From Rhizobium sp. 16-449-1b (GTDB lineage: Bacteria > Pseudomonadota > Alphaproteobacteria > Rhizobiales > Rhizobiaceae): a DNA stretch of 64,000 bases. Below, piece after piece: positions 24,878 to 33,761 of this stretch. The stretch spans positions 124,001 to 188,000 of the forward strand of contig NZ_JAGHMH010000018.1 in assembly GCF_017741935.1 (NCBI RefSeq). Reading direction: 5' to 3'. Every line of letters starts with the position of its first letter. Position 1 is the stretch's first letter. A program made the translations under genes and the position numbers. The notes below the pieces were generated by a model. That model searched no databases and was not told where the DNA came from. It saw only the letters and a program-made list of their open reading frames with translations.

Positions 24878-27684
24878 ACGCGCTTCCCTTCGCCTTTGCC
24901 TATCCGGCCATTCTCGGCGCCCTTGTGGCGCTTCCCGTCATCTGGTGGCTGCTGCGCCTGACCCCGCCGCGCCCGAAGACGGAAGTCTTTCCGCCGCTGC
25001 GCATCCTCGCCACCGTTTTGAAGCGCGAGGAAACGCCGGCGCAGAGCCCCTGGTGGCTGACGCTGTTGCGCATGTTGCTCGCCGCAGCCGTCATCCTCGC
25101 CATCGCCGACCCGGTCTTCAACCCGCGCACCAGTTCGATCGCCGCCGGCGGCCCGCTCGTGCTCTTCGTCGATAATGGCTGGGCGACCGCGCCCGACTGG
25201 GAACGCCGCGTACAGACCGCCGAGGCGCTGATCGACGACGCCGATAGCGCCGGCCTGCCCGTCTCCATCACCTTCACCGCCGATCCAAGCAACGATGCCG
25301 TCGCCGGCACCGCCGCTGTCGCCCGCGAAAAACTGCGCGCCGCCGAGCCGCAGCCGCTTGTGCCCGACCGCCAGCGCGCCTTCGAGGCGCTGCGTGCGGC
25401 GCTGAACGGCGTGCATCCCGGCACGCTCGCATTCCTAACCGACGGTGCCGCCGCCAACGACAACGACACCACGGTGCGTCAGCTTTCCGACCTGCAGCCG
25501 GGCCAGTTGCGCCTGATCGCCGGCGACGCCGCGCAGACGGTGGCAATAACAGGCGCCAACAACGCCGCCGACGCCATGACCGTCACCGCGACCCGCCTCG
25601 ACGGCGCTTCGGCCGCCACCCTGCCGCTGACCGCGCAGGACGCGCAAGGCCGCGCCATCGCCTCCGGTTCCGTCTCCTTCCAGCCCGGCCAGTCGGTGGC
25701 TTCAGGCTCGATCACCGCCCCCTTCGAGATGCGCAACGACTTCGCGCGGCTCAGCATCGACAATCACGCAACGGCAGGCGCCGTTCATCTGCCCGACGAC
25801 GGCTTCAAGCGCCGCCGCGTCGTGCTTCTGTCCGGCGAGGCCAGCGACAGCTTCCAGCCGCTGCTGTCGCCGCTCTATTACATCCAGCGCGCCCTGCAGC
25901 CCTATGCAGACCTGATCGAGCCGAACGCGCCCGATCTCGCAACCTCCATTCCCGATCTTCTGGCGCAGAACCCCTCGGTCATCGTCATGGCCGATATCGG
26001 CCGCCTGCCGCAGGAGACCTATGATCCGCTGCAGCGCTGGATCAACAATGGCGGCACGCTCATCCGCTTCGCCGGTCCGCGCCTCGCCGCCGCCCCTGCC
26101 GACGATCCGCTGGTGCCGGTCACGCTTCGCCAGGGCGAACGCGCGCTCGGCGGCGCGCTCTCCTGGGCCGAGCCGCAACAGCTCGCCGAGTTCCCCAATT
26201 TCGGCCCCTTCGCCGGCATGGCGCGCCCGACCGACGTTACCGTCAAGCGCCAGGTGCTGGCCGAGCCGACGCCGGATCTGGCCGAACGCACCTGGGCAAG
26301 CCTTGCCGACGGCACGCCGCTGGTCACGATGAAGCCGATGAATGCTGGCCGCATCGTGCTCTTCCACGTCAGCGCCGAGGCCACATGGTCCGACCTGCCG
26401 ATCTCGGGCAATTTCGTCGAGATGCTGCGTCGCCTGGTGCAATTGTCGCGCTCCGGCGGCGTCACCTCGCAATCCGGCGGCGCCACCACCGCCGAGGCAC
26501 TGCCGCCCTTCCGGCTCCTGACCGCAAAGGGCGCGCTCACCACCGAGACCGGCGCGGCGCGTCCGCTGATCCCCAACGCCAAGGCCGCCCCTCTGGCCAG
26601 CTTCGAAAATCCGCCGGGCCTCTATGGCTCCGAGGAAGGGTTCACCGCCTTGAACGTCCTGCCCGCAAACGCCGAACTCAAACCCCTCGATGCCTCAGGC
26701 GTGACGCTGGTGCGCGAAGGCCTGATCGGCGGCGAGACATGGTCGGCCAAGCCCTCGCTCTTCCTCATCGCCTTCCTGCTGCTGCTTGCCGACAGCCTGA
26801 TCGTCATGTTCATGAGCGGCGCCTTCTCGCGCCTGCGCCCGGCCGCCCGCACGGCGGCGATGATCGCGGTCGCCGTCAGCGCGGCCTTCTTCGTGCAGCC
26901 CGGCCAGTCGCGCGCTGACGACAGCAAGCCCGGCGACGAGCAGATCTTCCAGCGGCTCGACAACACCCACCTCGCCTATGTCGTCACCGGCGAGGCCGAG
27001 GTCGACCGCATCTCCGAGCGCGGCCTTGAAGGCCTCACGGAATATCTGACCTTCCGCACCACGCTCGAACCAGCCGCACCCGTCGGCCTCGACTTGACGA
27101 AGGACGAGCTCTCCTTCTATCCGATCATCTACTGGCCGATCTCGGCCACCGCGCCCATGCCATCTGCCGCCTCGATCAACCGCATCGACGCCTATATGCG
27201 CGCCGGCGGCACCGTGCTCTTCGACACGCGCGACCAGTTCAGCGCGCTCGACAACAGCGGCGGCAGCAGCGCCAATGGCGAACGCCTGCAGCAGATCCTT
27301 GCCAATCTCGACATCCCACCGCTGGAGCCGGTCCCTTCCGACCACGTGCTCACCAAGTCCTTCTATCTTCTATCGAGCTTCCCCGGCCGCTATGCCGGCA
27401 GCCCGCTCTGGATCGAGGCGCGCCAGGACAGCCGCTCCAACAACGCCAAGTCGGCGGCAACCGCGGATGGCGTCTCGCCGATCCTGATCACGGGCAATGA
27501 TTTCGCCGGCGCGTGGGCGGTGGACGACAATGGCGTCCCGCTGCTGCCGACCGTGCCCCCTGACGAGGCCCAGCGCGAATACGCCTACCGCAGCGGCGTC
27601 AACATCATGATGTATATGCTCACGGGCAACTATAAGACCGACCAGGTCCACATCCCCGCCCTCCTCGAACGGCTGGGGCAGTGA
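24874..27684 (+). CDS. Large BatA/DUF4159 membrane protein
   Basis: This codes for 936 residues, starting with GTG at 24874 after GGAGG. The N-terminus is of the BatA type: hydrophobic helix at about 7-27, the cluster TPPRPKTEVFPPLRIL, a second helix near 65-82, then LVLFVDNGWAT, where the first vWA Asp is kept but the DxSxS motif is broken. A long periplasmic part contains a segment like class I amidotransferase folds. Two more helices follow at about 630-680. The C-terminal 240 residues match DUF4159 (FYPIIYWPI, IDAYMRAGGTVLFDTRDQ). The role is unknown. Its partners suggest assembly or quality control at the inner membrane. Confidence 0.9.
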   Translation: MNALPFAFAYPAILGALVALPVIWWLLRLTPPRPKTEVFPPLRILATVLKREETPAQSPWWLTLLRMLLAAAVILAIADPVFNPRTSSIAAGGPLVLFVDNGWATAPDWERRVQTAEALIDDADSAGLPVSITFTADPSNDAVAGTAAVAREKLRAAEPQPLVPDRQRAFEALRAALNGVHPGTLAFLTDGAAANDNDTTVRQLSDLQPGQLRLIAGDAAQTVAITGANNAADAMTVTATRLDGASAATLPLTAQDAQGRAIASGSVSFQPGQSVASGSITAPFEMRNDFARLSIDNHATAGAVHLPDDGFKRRRVVLLSGEASDSFQPLLSPLYYIQRALQPYADLIEPNAPDLATSIPDLLAQNPSVIVMADIGRLPQETYDPLQRWINNGGTLIRFAGPRLAAAPADDPLVPVTLRQGERALGGALSWAEPQQLAEFPNFGPFAGMARPTDVTVKRQVLAEPTPDLAERTWASLADGTPLVTMKPMNAGRIVLFHVSAEATWSDLPISGNFVEMLRRLVQLSRSGGVTSQSGGATTAEALPPFRLLTAKGALTTETGAARPLIPNAKAAPLASFENPPGLYGSEEGFTALNVLPANAELKPLDASGVTLVREGLIGGETWSAKPSLFLIAFLLLLADSLIVMFMSGAFSRLRPAARTAAMIAVAVSAAFFVQPGQSRADDSKPGDEQIFQRLDNTHLAYVVTGEAEVDRISERGLEGLTEYLTFRTTLEPAAPVGLDLTKDELSFYPIIYWPISATAPMPSAASINRIDAYMRAGGTVLFDTRDQFSALDNSGGSSANGERLQQILANLDIPPLEPVPSDHVLTKSFYLLSSFPGRYAGSPLWIEARQDSRSNNAKSAATADGVSPILITGNDFAGAWAVDDNGVPLLPTVPPDEAQREYAYRSGVNIMMYMLTGNYKTDQVHIPALLERLGQ

Positions 27685-27685
27685 C

Positions 27686-29755
27686 ATGACGGTTGATTTC
27701 GCGCCTTTCATCCCCTGGCCGCTGCTTGCCGGCCTGACCGTCATCGTCGTCGCCATCGCAGCACTCGCCATCGTCAGGGGCGTACGCGGCGCCTGGATCC
27801 GCACAGTCGCGGCGCTGGCGCTTTTGGCAGCGCTCGCCAATCCGCTGCTGATGCAGGAAGACCGCGAGCAGCTCTCGACGGTCGTCCCCGTTATCGTCGA
27901 CCGCAGCCAGAGCCAGCAGACGCCCGAGCGCATCAAGATGACCGACGACGCGCTTGCCGCGCTGAAGGACCGCCTCGCCCGCTTCCCGAATGTCGAGCCG
28001 CGCTATGTCGATGCCACCGAGCCGGAAGATTCCGACGCCCCCTCGACGCGCCTCTTCAACGCGCTGTCTGCCGCCGTCGCCGACGTACCGCCCGCCCGCA
28101 TCGGCGGAGCCATCATGCTCACCGACGGCCAGATCCACGACGTGCCCGGCGTCAACCAGGCGCTTGGCTTCGACGCCCCGATCCATGGGCTGATAACAGG
28201 CAAGGCCAACGAATTCGACCGCCGCATCGAGGTCATCAAGGCGCCGCGCTTCGGCATCGTCAACGAGGAGCAGCAACTGGTGCTGCGCGTCTTCGACGAC
28301 GGCCCGAGCCCCGGCGGCACCGCCGACGTGACGGTGAAGCTCAACGGCAACGAGATCGCCACGCTGCAGGCGACACCCGGCCGCGACACGCCCTTCTCCT
28401 TCAAGGTCGAGCGCGGCGGCAGCAACGTGCTGGAATTCTCCGTCGCCGCCCTTCCCGGCGAAGTCACGCAAGCCAACAACCGCGCCGTCCACGTCATCGA
28501 CGGCATCCGCGAGAACCTGCGCGTGCTGCTCGTCTCCGGCGAGCCGCATGCTGGCGAGCGCGCCTGGCGCAACCTGTTGAAATCCGACGCCTCCGTCGAT
28601 CTCGTGCACTTCACCATCCTGCGCCCGCCGGAAAAACAGGACGGCACGCCGATCAACGAACTGTCGCTGATCGCGTTTCCAACCCGCGAGCTCTTCGTCG
28701 ACAAGATCAAGGATTTCGACCTGATCATCTTCGACCGCTACCAGCATCGCGGCGTGCTGCCGATCCTCTATTACGATTACATCGCCCAATATGTCGAAAA
28801 CGGCGGCGCATTGCTGATCGCAGCCGGTCCCGAGCATGCCGGCCCGGATTCGATCGCGCTGACGCCGCTGTCCTCGGTTCTCCCCGCCGCCCCGACTGGC
28901 CAGATGGTCGAAAAGGCCTTCTATCCACGCCTCTCCGACGAGGGCAAGAAGCACCCTGTCACCCGTGGTCTCGACGGCTCCACCGACGAGCCGCCGCATT
29001 GGGGCCGCTGGTTCCGCTCGGTCGGCGTCGAGCCGCCGCAGGGGGAGACCGTCATGGTCGGCGCCGACAACAATCCGCTCCTGGTGCTGAATCGCGCCGG
29101 CCAGGGCCGCGTCGCCATGCTCCTGTCCGATCAGGGCTGGCTCTGGGCCCGTGGCTTTGAAGGCGGCGGCCCGCACGTCTCGCTCTATCGCCGCGTCGCC
29201 CACTGGCTGATGAAGGAGCCGGCGCTGGAAGAAGAAGCGCTGACCGCCCGCGCCTCCGGCCGCACGCTTGAGATCACCCGCCAGACCATCGGCGACAATC
29301 CCGGCAACGCCACCGTGCGCTATCCGTCCGGCAAGACCGAGACGCTGCCGCTCGTCCAGTCCGAGCCCGGCCTCTTCAAGGCCGAGAAGCGCATGGACGA
29401 AATCGGCCTCTTCGAGATCCGCAACGGCGAGATGAGCACGCTCGTGCATGTCGGCGCCGTCGATGCGCCGGAGTTCAAGGCGATGATCTCCACACCTGAC
29501 GTGCTGAAGCCGATATCGGACAAGACACGAGGCCTCGTCGCCCGCGTCTCGGACACTGACGGCAACGTCGAGATCCCGCCGATCCTTCCCGTGCGCGGCC
29601 AGATCCGCGTCGCCGACGACGATCGCATGCAGATCCGCCTGACCAACGAGACGGTGCTGAAGGGCATCAACACGCTGCCGCTCTTCGCGGGCTTCGCCGG
29701 CGTCGGCATCCTCCTTCTCGCCTTCGGCGCCATGTGGTGGCGCGAGGGCCGCTAG
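27686..29755 (+). CDS. Membrane-anchored protein with amidotransferase-like periplasmic domain
   Basis: The start codon comes one base after the stop of the preceding gene and gives 689 residues. Two N-terminal hydrophobic segments (about 10-50) are followed by VPVIVDRSQSQQT, which has a vWA-like DxSxS motif, then a long extracytoplasmic region. The segment GGALLIAAGPEHAGPDS resembles the glutamine amidotransferase-like fold of this family but lacks a nucleophile Cys. The C-terminus has a final transmembrane helix (about 665-685). It is the last gene of the MoxR operon. Its TAG stop lies within the left end of an inserted inverted-repeat element. Confidence 0.85.
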   Translation: MTVDFAPFIPWPLLAGLTVIVVAIAALAIVRGVRGAWIRTVAALALLAALANPLLMQEDREQLSTVVPVIVDRSQSQQTPERIKMTDDALAALKDRLARFPNVEPRYVDATEPEDSDAPSTRLFNALSAAVADVPPARIGGAIMLTDGQIHDVPGVNQALGFDAPIHGLITGKANEFDRRIEVIKAPRFGIVNEEQQLVLRVFDDGPSPGGTADVTVKLNGNEIATLQATPGRDTPFSFKVERGGSNVLEFSVAALPGEVTQANNRAVHVIDGIRENLRVLLVSGEPHAGERAWRNLLKSDASVDLVHFTILRPPEKQDGTPINELSLIAFPTRELFVDKIKDFDLIIFDRYQHRGVLPILYYDYIAQYVENGGALLIAAGPEHAGPDSIALTPLSSVLPAAPTGQMVEKAFYPRLSDEGKKHPVTRGLDGSTDEPPHWGRWFRSVGVEPPQGETVMVGADNNPLLVLNRAGQGRVAMLLSDQGWLWARGFEGGGPHVSLYRRVAHWLMKEPALEEEALTARASGRTLEITRQTIGDNPGNATVRYPSGKTETLPLVQSEPGLFKAEKRMDEIGLFEIRNGEMSTLVHVGAVDAPEFKAMISTPDVLKPISDKTRGLVARVSDTDGNVEIPPILPVRGQIRVADDDRMQIRLTNETVLKGINTLPLFAGFAGVGILLLAFGAMWWREGR

Positions 29756-30021
29756 GGTCAAAACTCAATCAGGATAGGGGTTCTGTTGACGATGACGGGA
29801 TTGGATGGAAGCAAACAAGCGCAAGGCAAGACCTCTGGGTCTTGTCGAGCATTGTTTGCGATCAGGCGGCCCGTCATCGCCAACCCTGCGGGCAAGCTGT
29901 ATTTTTTGCCTGCGGGCGTCGGAAAGGTTTGAAAATGATGGGCATTTCCCGCACCTCTCCTCCTACTCAGACACAAAATACAGCTTGCAGAACCCCTATC
30001 CTGATTGAGTTTTGACCCTAG
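29752..30021. mobile_element. MITE-like element with perfect 34 bp terminal inverted repeats
   Basis: The end sequences 29752-29785 and 29988-30021 are exact reverse complements over 34 bases, starting CTAGGGTCAAAACTC. If the mobile unit begins at GGGTCAAAAC, it is flanked by TA on each side, as left by IS630/Tc1-mariner insertions. Inside are further perfect inverted pairs: 29790-29799 with 29870-29879, 29811-29818 with 29852-29859, and 29892-29905 with 29975-29988. No transposase is encoded; at 270 bp it is too short. It separates the MoxR operon from the acetyltransferase gene and could also fold as a structured RNA. Confidence 0.75.
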
Positions 30022-30025
30022 AGCA

Positions 30026-30454
30026 ATGCCGCAACTCGAACTGACCGCCACACCCTCCCCCGATGACCTCGCGGTCATCGGCGAGACCCTCACCGCCTTC
30101 AACCACGCCGACGTCGGCCCGGCCGATCGCCGGACGTTGGCGGTGCTCATCCGCGACGGGGATGGAACGGTGATCGGCGGCCTCTCCGGCTACACCGCCT
30201 GGGGCTGGCTCTTCACCCAGCTACTCTTCATCCCGGAAAACCACCGCGGCACCGGCCTAGCCGGCCGGCTTCTCTCCATGGCCGAAGAGGAAGCCGCCAC
30301 ACGCGGCTGCCACGGCGCCTGGATCGACACCTTCAGCCCAACGGCACTCAAGGCCTATCTGAAACAAGGATACGAGATCTTCGGTGAACTGCCGGAATTC
30401 CCGAAGGGCCGCACGCGGACGTTCCTGCGCAAGGCGCTGACGCCCGAAACCTGA
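30026..30454 (+). CDS. GNAT family N-acetyltransferase
   Basis: The ATG at 30026 gives 142 residues; longer frames start only inside the inserted element. The GNAT core is clear: LLFIPENHRGTGLAGRLLSMAEEEA provides the acetyl-CoA pyrophosphate loop, and FSPTALKAYLKQGYEIFGEL gives the C-terminal helix and strand. It belongs to the small-molecule acetyltransferase group, with unknown acceptor. No ribosome-binding site precedes the ATG, because the repeat element ends only 4 bases upstream. Either the insertion has weakened its translation, or the start relies on a secondary site. It converges on the MFS gene with 8 bases between stops. Confidence 0.82.
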   Translation: MPQLELTATPSPDDLAVIGETLTAFNHADVGPADRRTLAVLIRDGDGTVIGGLSGYTAWGWLFTQLLFIPENHRGTGLAGRLLSMAEEEAATRGCHGAWIDTFSPTALKAYLKQGYEIFGELPEFPKGRTRTFLRKALTPET

Positions 30455-30462
30455 AGGCCCCC

Positions 30463-31776
30463 TTAGGCGATTGACGCCTGCCGCGTCTCCGAATCGATCG
30501 CCACCGCCGCCAGTGCCGAAACGACGAGAAAGCCGGCGAAGAGGCCGATCGCAACGCCGAGCCCTTCGGAGACGACCAGCGCCATCAGCGACGGTGCGAG
30601 CAGTCCGCCGAGCCGCGCGACCGCACCCGCCGTGCCCATGCCGGTCGCCCGCACCGCGGTCGGGTAAAGTTCCGGCGTGTATGCGTAGAGCGCGCCCCAT
30701 GTCCCGAGCAGCGCGAAGCTCATGATCAGAAGCGACGCCCCGACCATGATATCGACGCTGGAGATGACGAACAGCAGGCAGCCCGCAGCCGACAGAAGGC
30801 AGAAGCCGATCAGCGTCGGCTTGCGGCCCCAGGCCTCGACGCCATAGGCGGCGAGCGCATAGCCGGGGATCTGTGCCAGCGCCACGAAAACCAGGAAGCC
30901 ATAGCCCCGGACGAAGCCGAAGCCATCGCCCGCAAGCTTCGCCGGCATCCAGGTGAAGACGCCGTAATAGGAGACCGACACCAGGAACCAGATCGCCAGG
31001 ATCATCACAGTGCGGCGGCGAAGCGCGCCCGAAAACACGCCTTCGGAGGTCGCATGCGCCGGCGAGACCAGCTCGTCGTCAGCGCCGAGAACAGGTTTGC
31101 CGTTCGCAGCGAGCACCCGATTGATGGTCTTCTTCGCCTCATCCCCGCGACCGCCGCGCAACAGATAGAGCGGCGATTCCGGCACGAAGAGACGCAGGCC
31201 GAGCCCGAGGATGGCAGGCACCGCCGTTACCGCGAAGATATAGCGCCAGGCATCCTGAACGCCGGCAACGCTGGCAGCCCAGGCCGCAAGCGCCACGATC
31301 AGCGTCCCGATCGCCCAGAAACCCTCCAGCGCCACCAGCCAGCGGCCACGGCTTTTCGACGGCAGGAACTCCGCCATCATCGCATAATCGACCGGCAGCG
31401 TGCCACCGACGGCCACACCGGTGAGAAAGCGCAGGACAAGCAGGATGGTGAAACTCGGCGCGAAAACCGACAGCGCCCCGAACACCGCGTCGCAGGCGAC
31501 AGTGAGCAACAGCACATTGCGCCGCCCGACCTTGTCGGCCAGCCGGCCGAAGGCGTAGGCGCCGATCAGCATACCAAGGAAGAACAGCGTGCCCGTCTGC
31601 AGCGCCTGCGGCACTGTCAGCCCGAAACTCGCGGCGATCGAGGCAGCGGTGAAGCCGACCGCCAGCACCTGCATCGCATCCGCCGTCCAGACGAGACCGA
31701 AAATGCCGAGAAGCCGCCGCTGGAACGGTCCCGTCCCTGCGCGATCAAGCGCCTCATCGATTGAAATGCGACTCAT
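30463..31776 (-). CDS. MFS transporter, metabolite:proton symporter type
   Basis: The protein has 437 residues from the ATG at 31776 (MSRISIDEALDRAG); an upstream in-frame start at 31791 is less likely. Twelve transmembrane helices are predicted, with the MFS loop motif GRLADKVGRRN between helices 2 and 3. The N-terminal signature ISIDEALDRAGTGPFQRR is common to the SV2/AAHS-like group that moves aromatic acids, niacin or sugars. The PESPLYL segment after helix 6 is shared with sugar porters. The substrate cannot be told. The gene is alone; a GNAT gene on the same strand lies upstream. Confidence 0.9.
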   Translation of the reverse strand: MSRISIDEALDRAGTGPFQRRLLGIFGLVWTADAMQVLAVGFTAASIAASFGLTVPQALQTGTLFFLGMLIGAYAFGRLADKVGRRNVLLLTVACDAVFGALSVFAPSFTILLVLRFLTGVAVGGTLPVDYAMMAEFLPSKSRGRWLVALEGFWAIGTLIVALAAWAASVAGVQDAWRYIFAVTAVPAILGLGLRLFVPESPLYLLRGGRGDEAKKTINRVLAANGKPVLGADDELVSPAHATSEGVFSGALRRRTVMILAIWFLVSVSYYGVFTWMPAKLAGDGFGFVRGYGFLVFVALAQIPGYALAAYGVEAWGRKPTLIGFCLLSAAGCLLFVISSVDIMVGASLLIMSFALLGTWGALYAYTPELYPTAVRATGMGTAGAVARLGGLLAPSLMALVVSEGLGVAIGLFAGFLVVSALAAVAIDSETRQASIA

Positions 31777-31848
31777 GCCTGTCCACCTCAAGCCTATGAA
31801 AGACCACGCGAAGCGCGGCCTCCGTCATAGCTCAATAGAACAGATGGC

Positions 31849-32349
31849 CTATTTGCGCCAGCCGATCGTGCCCTTCAGCCGGCCATGCACGTCCTCGCCG
31901 AGCGGCACGACAAGCACGCGGCCGGGATCGACCGGTCCAGGAAAGGTCAGCGCGTTATAGGCGACCTTCTCGAAGCCGAGCGGCCCGTAATAGGGCGGAT
32001 CGCCGACGAGGATGACGGCCTCGGAGCCGTTGCGCTTGGCCGCTTCCACCGCGATCCGCACCAGTTCCCGACCGATGCCGCGGTTTTTGTGCGAGGGACG
32101 AACGGCGAGCGGGCCGAGCAGATGGCCGGGCACATCGCCGGCCATGACGGGTGTCATCCGGACGGATGCGATCGTCTCGCCGTCATCGGCGCAGATGAAG
32201 GACAGCGACAGGTCATGCGGCCCCTGCTCGCGAATGCGGGCGGCGGCGCGGGTGTGCCGGCCTGGGCCGAATGCTTCTTCGTTGATGTGTTCGATAGCGG
32301 CGTCGTGCGACGCGTCCTCAGTGAGGTAGACCAGATCGTGCTTGTGCAT
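31849..32349 (-). CDS. GNAT family N-acetyltransferase, YhbS-like
   Basis: The ATG at 32349 (MHKHDLVYLTEDASHD) gives 166 residues; longer in-frame starts would add a short hydrophobic extension. The acetyl-CoA binding motif is LAVRPSHKNRGIGRELVRIAVE, followed by AVILVGDPPYYGPLGFEKVA, which is characteristic of YhbS/Arda-type N-acetyltransferases. The C-terminal GxxxGTIGW ending is also conserved. The acceptor is unknown. It lies 72 bases upstream of the MFS gene, so a joint transcript is possible. Confidence 0.88.
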   Translation of the reverse strand: MHKHDLVYLTEDASHDAAIEHINEEAFGPGRHTRAAARIREQGPHDLSLSFICADDGETIASVRMTPVMAGDVPGHLLGPLAVRPSHKNRGIGRELVRIAVEAAKRNGSEAVILVGDPPYYGPLGFEKVAYNALTFPGPVDPGRVLVVPLGEDVHGRLKGTIGWRK

Positions 32350-32527
32350 GAAGAGACAGAAACCGGATAGACAAAATGATGGGTTCTCGAACACGCCCAT
32401 GGGCGTTCGGGAGCATCAGCGTCGTCGCAGGGTTCTGTATGCGGACATCAAATCGGGTTCCTGAAATCGTGAAAAGGCCGATAGCAGGAAAAAAATCGGT
32501 CGTCTATGGGAAAACGTCGCGATGGAA

Positions 32528-32554
32528 GCCACCGCCGCCTGAAACGGCGGTGGC
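32528..32554 (-). terminator. GC-rich hairpin after the aldo/keto reductase gene
   Basis: Perfect 10 bp arms GCCACCGCCG (32528-32537) and CGGCGGTGGC (32545-32554) have a 7-base loop. It lies 8 bases after the stop of the minus-strand reductase. There is no T-run right behind it, so termination would be weak or factor-assisted. Confidence 0.5.
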
Positions 32555-32562
32555 GGCTGATA

Positions 32563-33666
32563 TCATCCCCTCGGCCAGCGCTCGACCGTCTGGCCGCCGA
32601 ACAGCCGGCTGGTCGGCATCTGGAAGATGAAATAGGGGTTAAGCAGCGGCAGCGCGCTTGCCTGCTCCAGCCTCTCCAGCATCGCCTCGTCGAGATCAAC
32701 ATCCAGCGATGCGATGTTCTGCTGCATCTGCTCCACCCGGCTGGCGCCGATCAGCACCGAGGAAACGCCGGCGCGCCGCGCCACCCAGGCAAGCGCCACC
32801 TCCGCCGCCGACCGGCCGATCTCGGCCGCGACCGAGGTCACCACATCGACCACATCGAAATTGCGCTCGGTAAACAGCATGCCACCGAAAGGATTGTCGC
32901 CGTTGAGCCGTCCGTTGCTGCCGCTTTCCGATGTCTCCGAGGTCTTGTCAGGCAAGGCCGTGGCCCGCCCGGCCTCGGCAATCTTGTCACGGCCGTATTT
33001 GCCGGTCAAAAGACCCGCCGCAAGCGGGCTCCATGGCACCATGCCAAGCCCGAATTCGGCGCCGGCAGGCATGAGGTCGAGCTCGACGCCGCGATCGATC
33101 AGCGAATAAGCATATTGCAGGCCGATCGGCTTCGGCAGCCCATGCGCCTCGGCAAGCGTCGCGATCCGCGCCACATACCAGGCCGGCGTGTTGGAAAAGC
33201 CGTAATGCAGGATCTTGCCGGCGCGCACGGCATCGGAAAGCGTCTGCAGGACTTCATCGGCCGGCGTCGTCTGGTCCCACACATGCATCCAGTACATGTC
33301 GATATAGTCGGTGCGCAGCCGCTTCAGCGACCCCTCGATGCCGAGGCGGATGTTTTTCGCCCCGTTTCCGCCCCAGAGCGGTGTGCCCGCGCCGCGCGGA
33401 AATCCCGATTTGGTCGCCACCACCAGCCGGTCGCGCCGCCCGCCGTCGGCGAGAAACGCGCCAAGCATCTCCTCGCTCTTCCCCGCCGAATAGATGTCAG
33501 CGGTGTCGATGAAATTGCCGCCGGCATCGACATAGGCGTCGAACAGCGCCCGCGAGGTCTGCTCATTGGCGCCCCATCGCCCGGCGCCGAAGGTCATGGT
33601 GCCAAGCGCCAGCGGACTGACGATCAGTCCCGAGCGGCCGAGGGTGCGATAGCTGGTAAGGTCCAT
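32563..33666 (-). CDS. Aldo/keto reductase
   Basis: This codes for 367 residues, a TIM-barrel NADP(H)-dependent oxidoreductase. The catalytic tetrad is intact: D54 and Y59 in DTADIYSAGKSEE, K86 in VATKSG and H128 in MHVWD. The cofactor-binding end SSVLIGASRVEQM is present as well. The sequence resembles YajO/Tas-like and voltage-channel beta-subunit-like aldo/keto reductases, which reduce aldehydes or ketones and in some cases sugars. The gene is divergent from a LysR gene 95 bases away, the standard regulator-target arrangement, so it is probably controlled by that regulator. Confidence 0.92.
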   Translation of the reverse strand: MDLTSYRTLGRSGLIVSPLALGTMTFGAGRWGANEQTSRALFDAYVDAGGNFIDTADIYSAGKSEEMLGAFLADGGRRDRLVVATKSGFPRGAGTPLWGGNGAKNIRLGIEGSLKRLRTDYIDMYWMHVWDQTTPADEVLQTLSDAVRAGKILHYGFSNTPAWYVARIATLAEAHGLPKPIGLQYAYSLIDRGVELDLMPAGAEFGLGMVPWSPLAAGLLTGKYGRDKIAEAGRATALPDKTSETSESGSNGRLNGDNPFGGMLFTERNFDVVDVVTSVAAEIGRSAAEVALAWVARRAGVSSVLIGASRVEQMQQNIASLDVDLDEAMLERLEQASALPLLNPYFIFQMPTSRLFGGQTVERWPRG

Positions 33667-33761
33667 ATCCGTGCTCCTTGTTCACACCCCTCCATTTAGG
33701 CCGGCACAAGCCACGGGATTAGCGGTTGCCCGTCGCATGAACTTGTGAGCAAAATGCATGA

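Noticed and set aside
27620..29761. 713-codon open frame opposite the last MoxR-operon gene
   Set aside because: Antisense shadow in GC-rich DNA; the sense frame has membrane helices, coupling and family features.
29758..30150. Open frame of 130 codons across the MITE-like element on the minus strand
   Set aside because: It runs through the inverted repeats and the acetyltransferase gene in antisense; it is best explained by the palindromic sequence.
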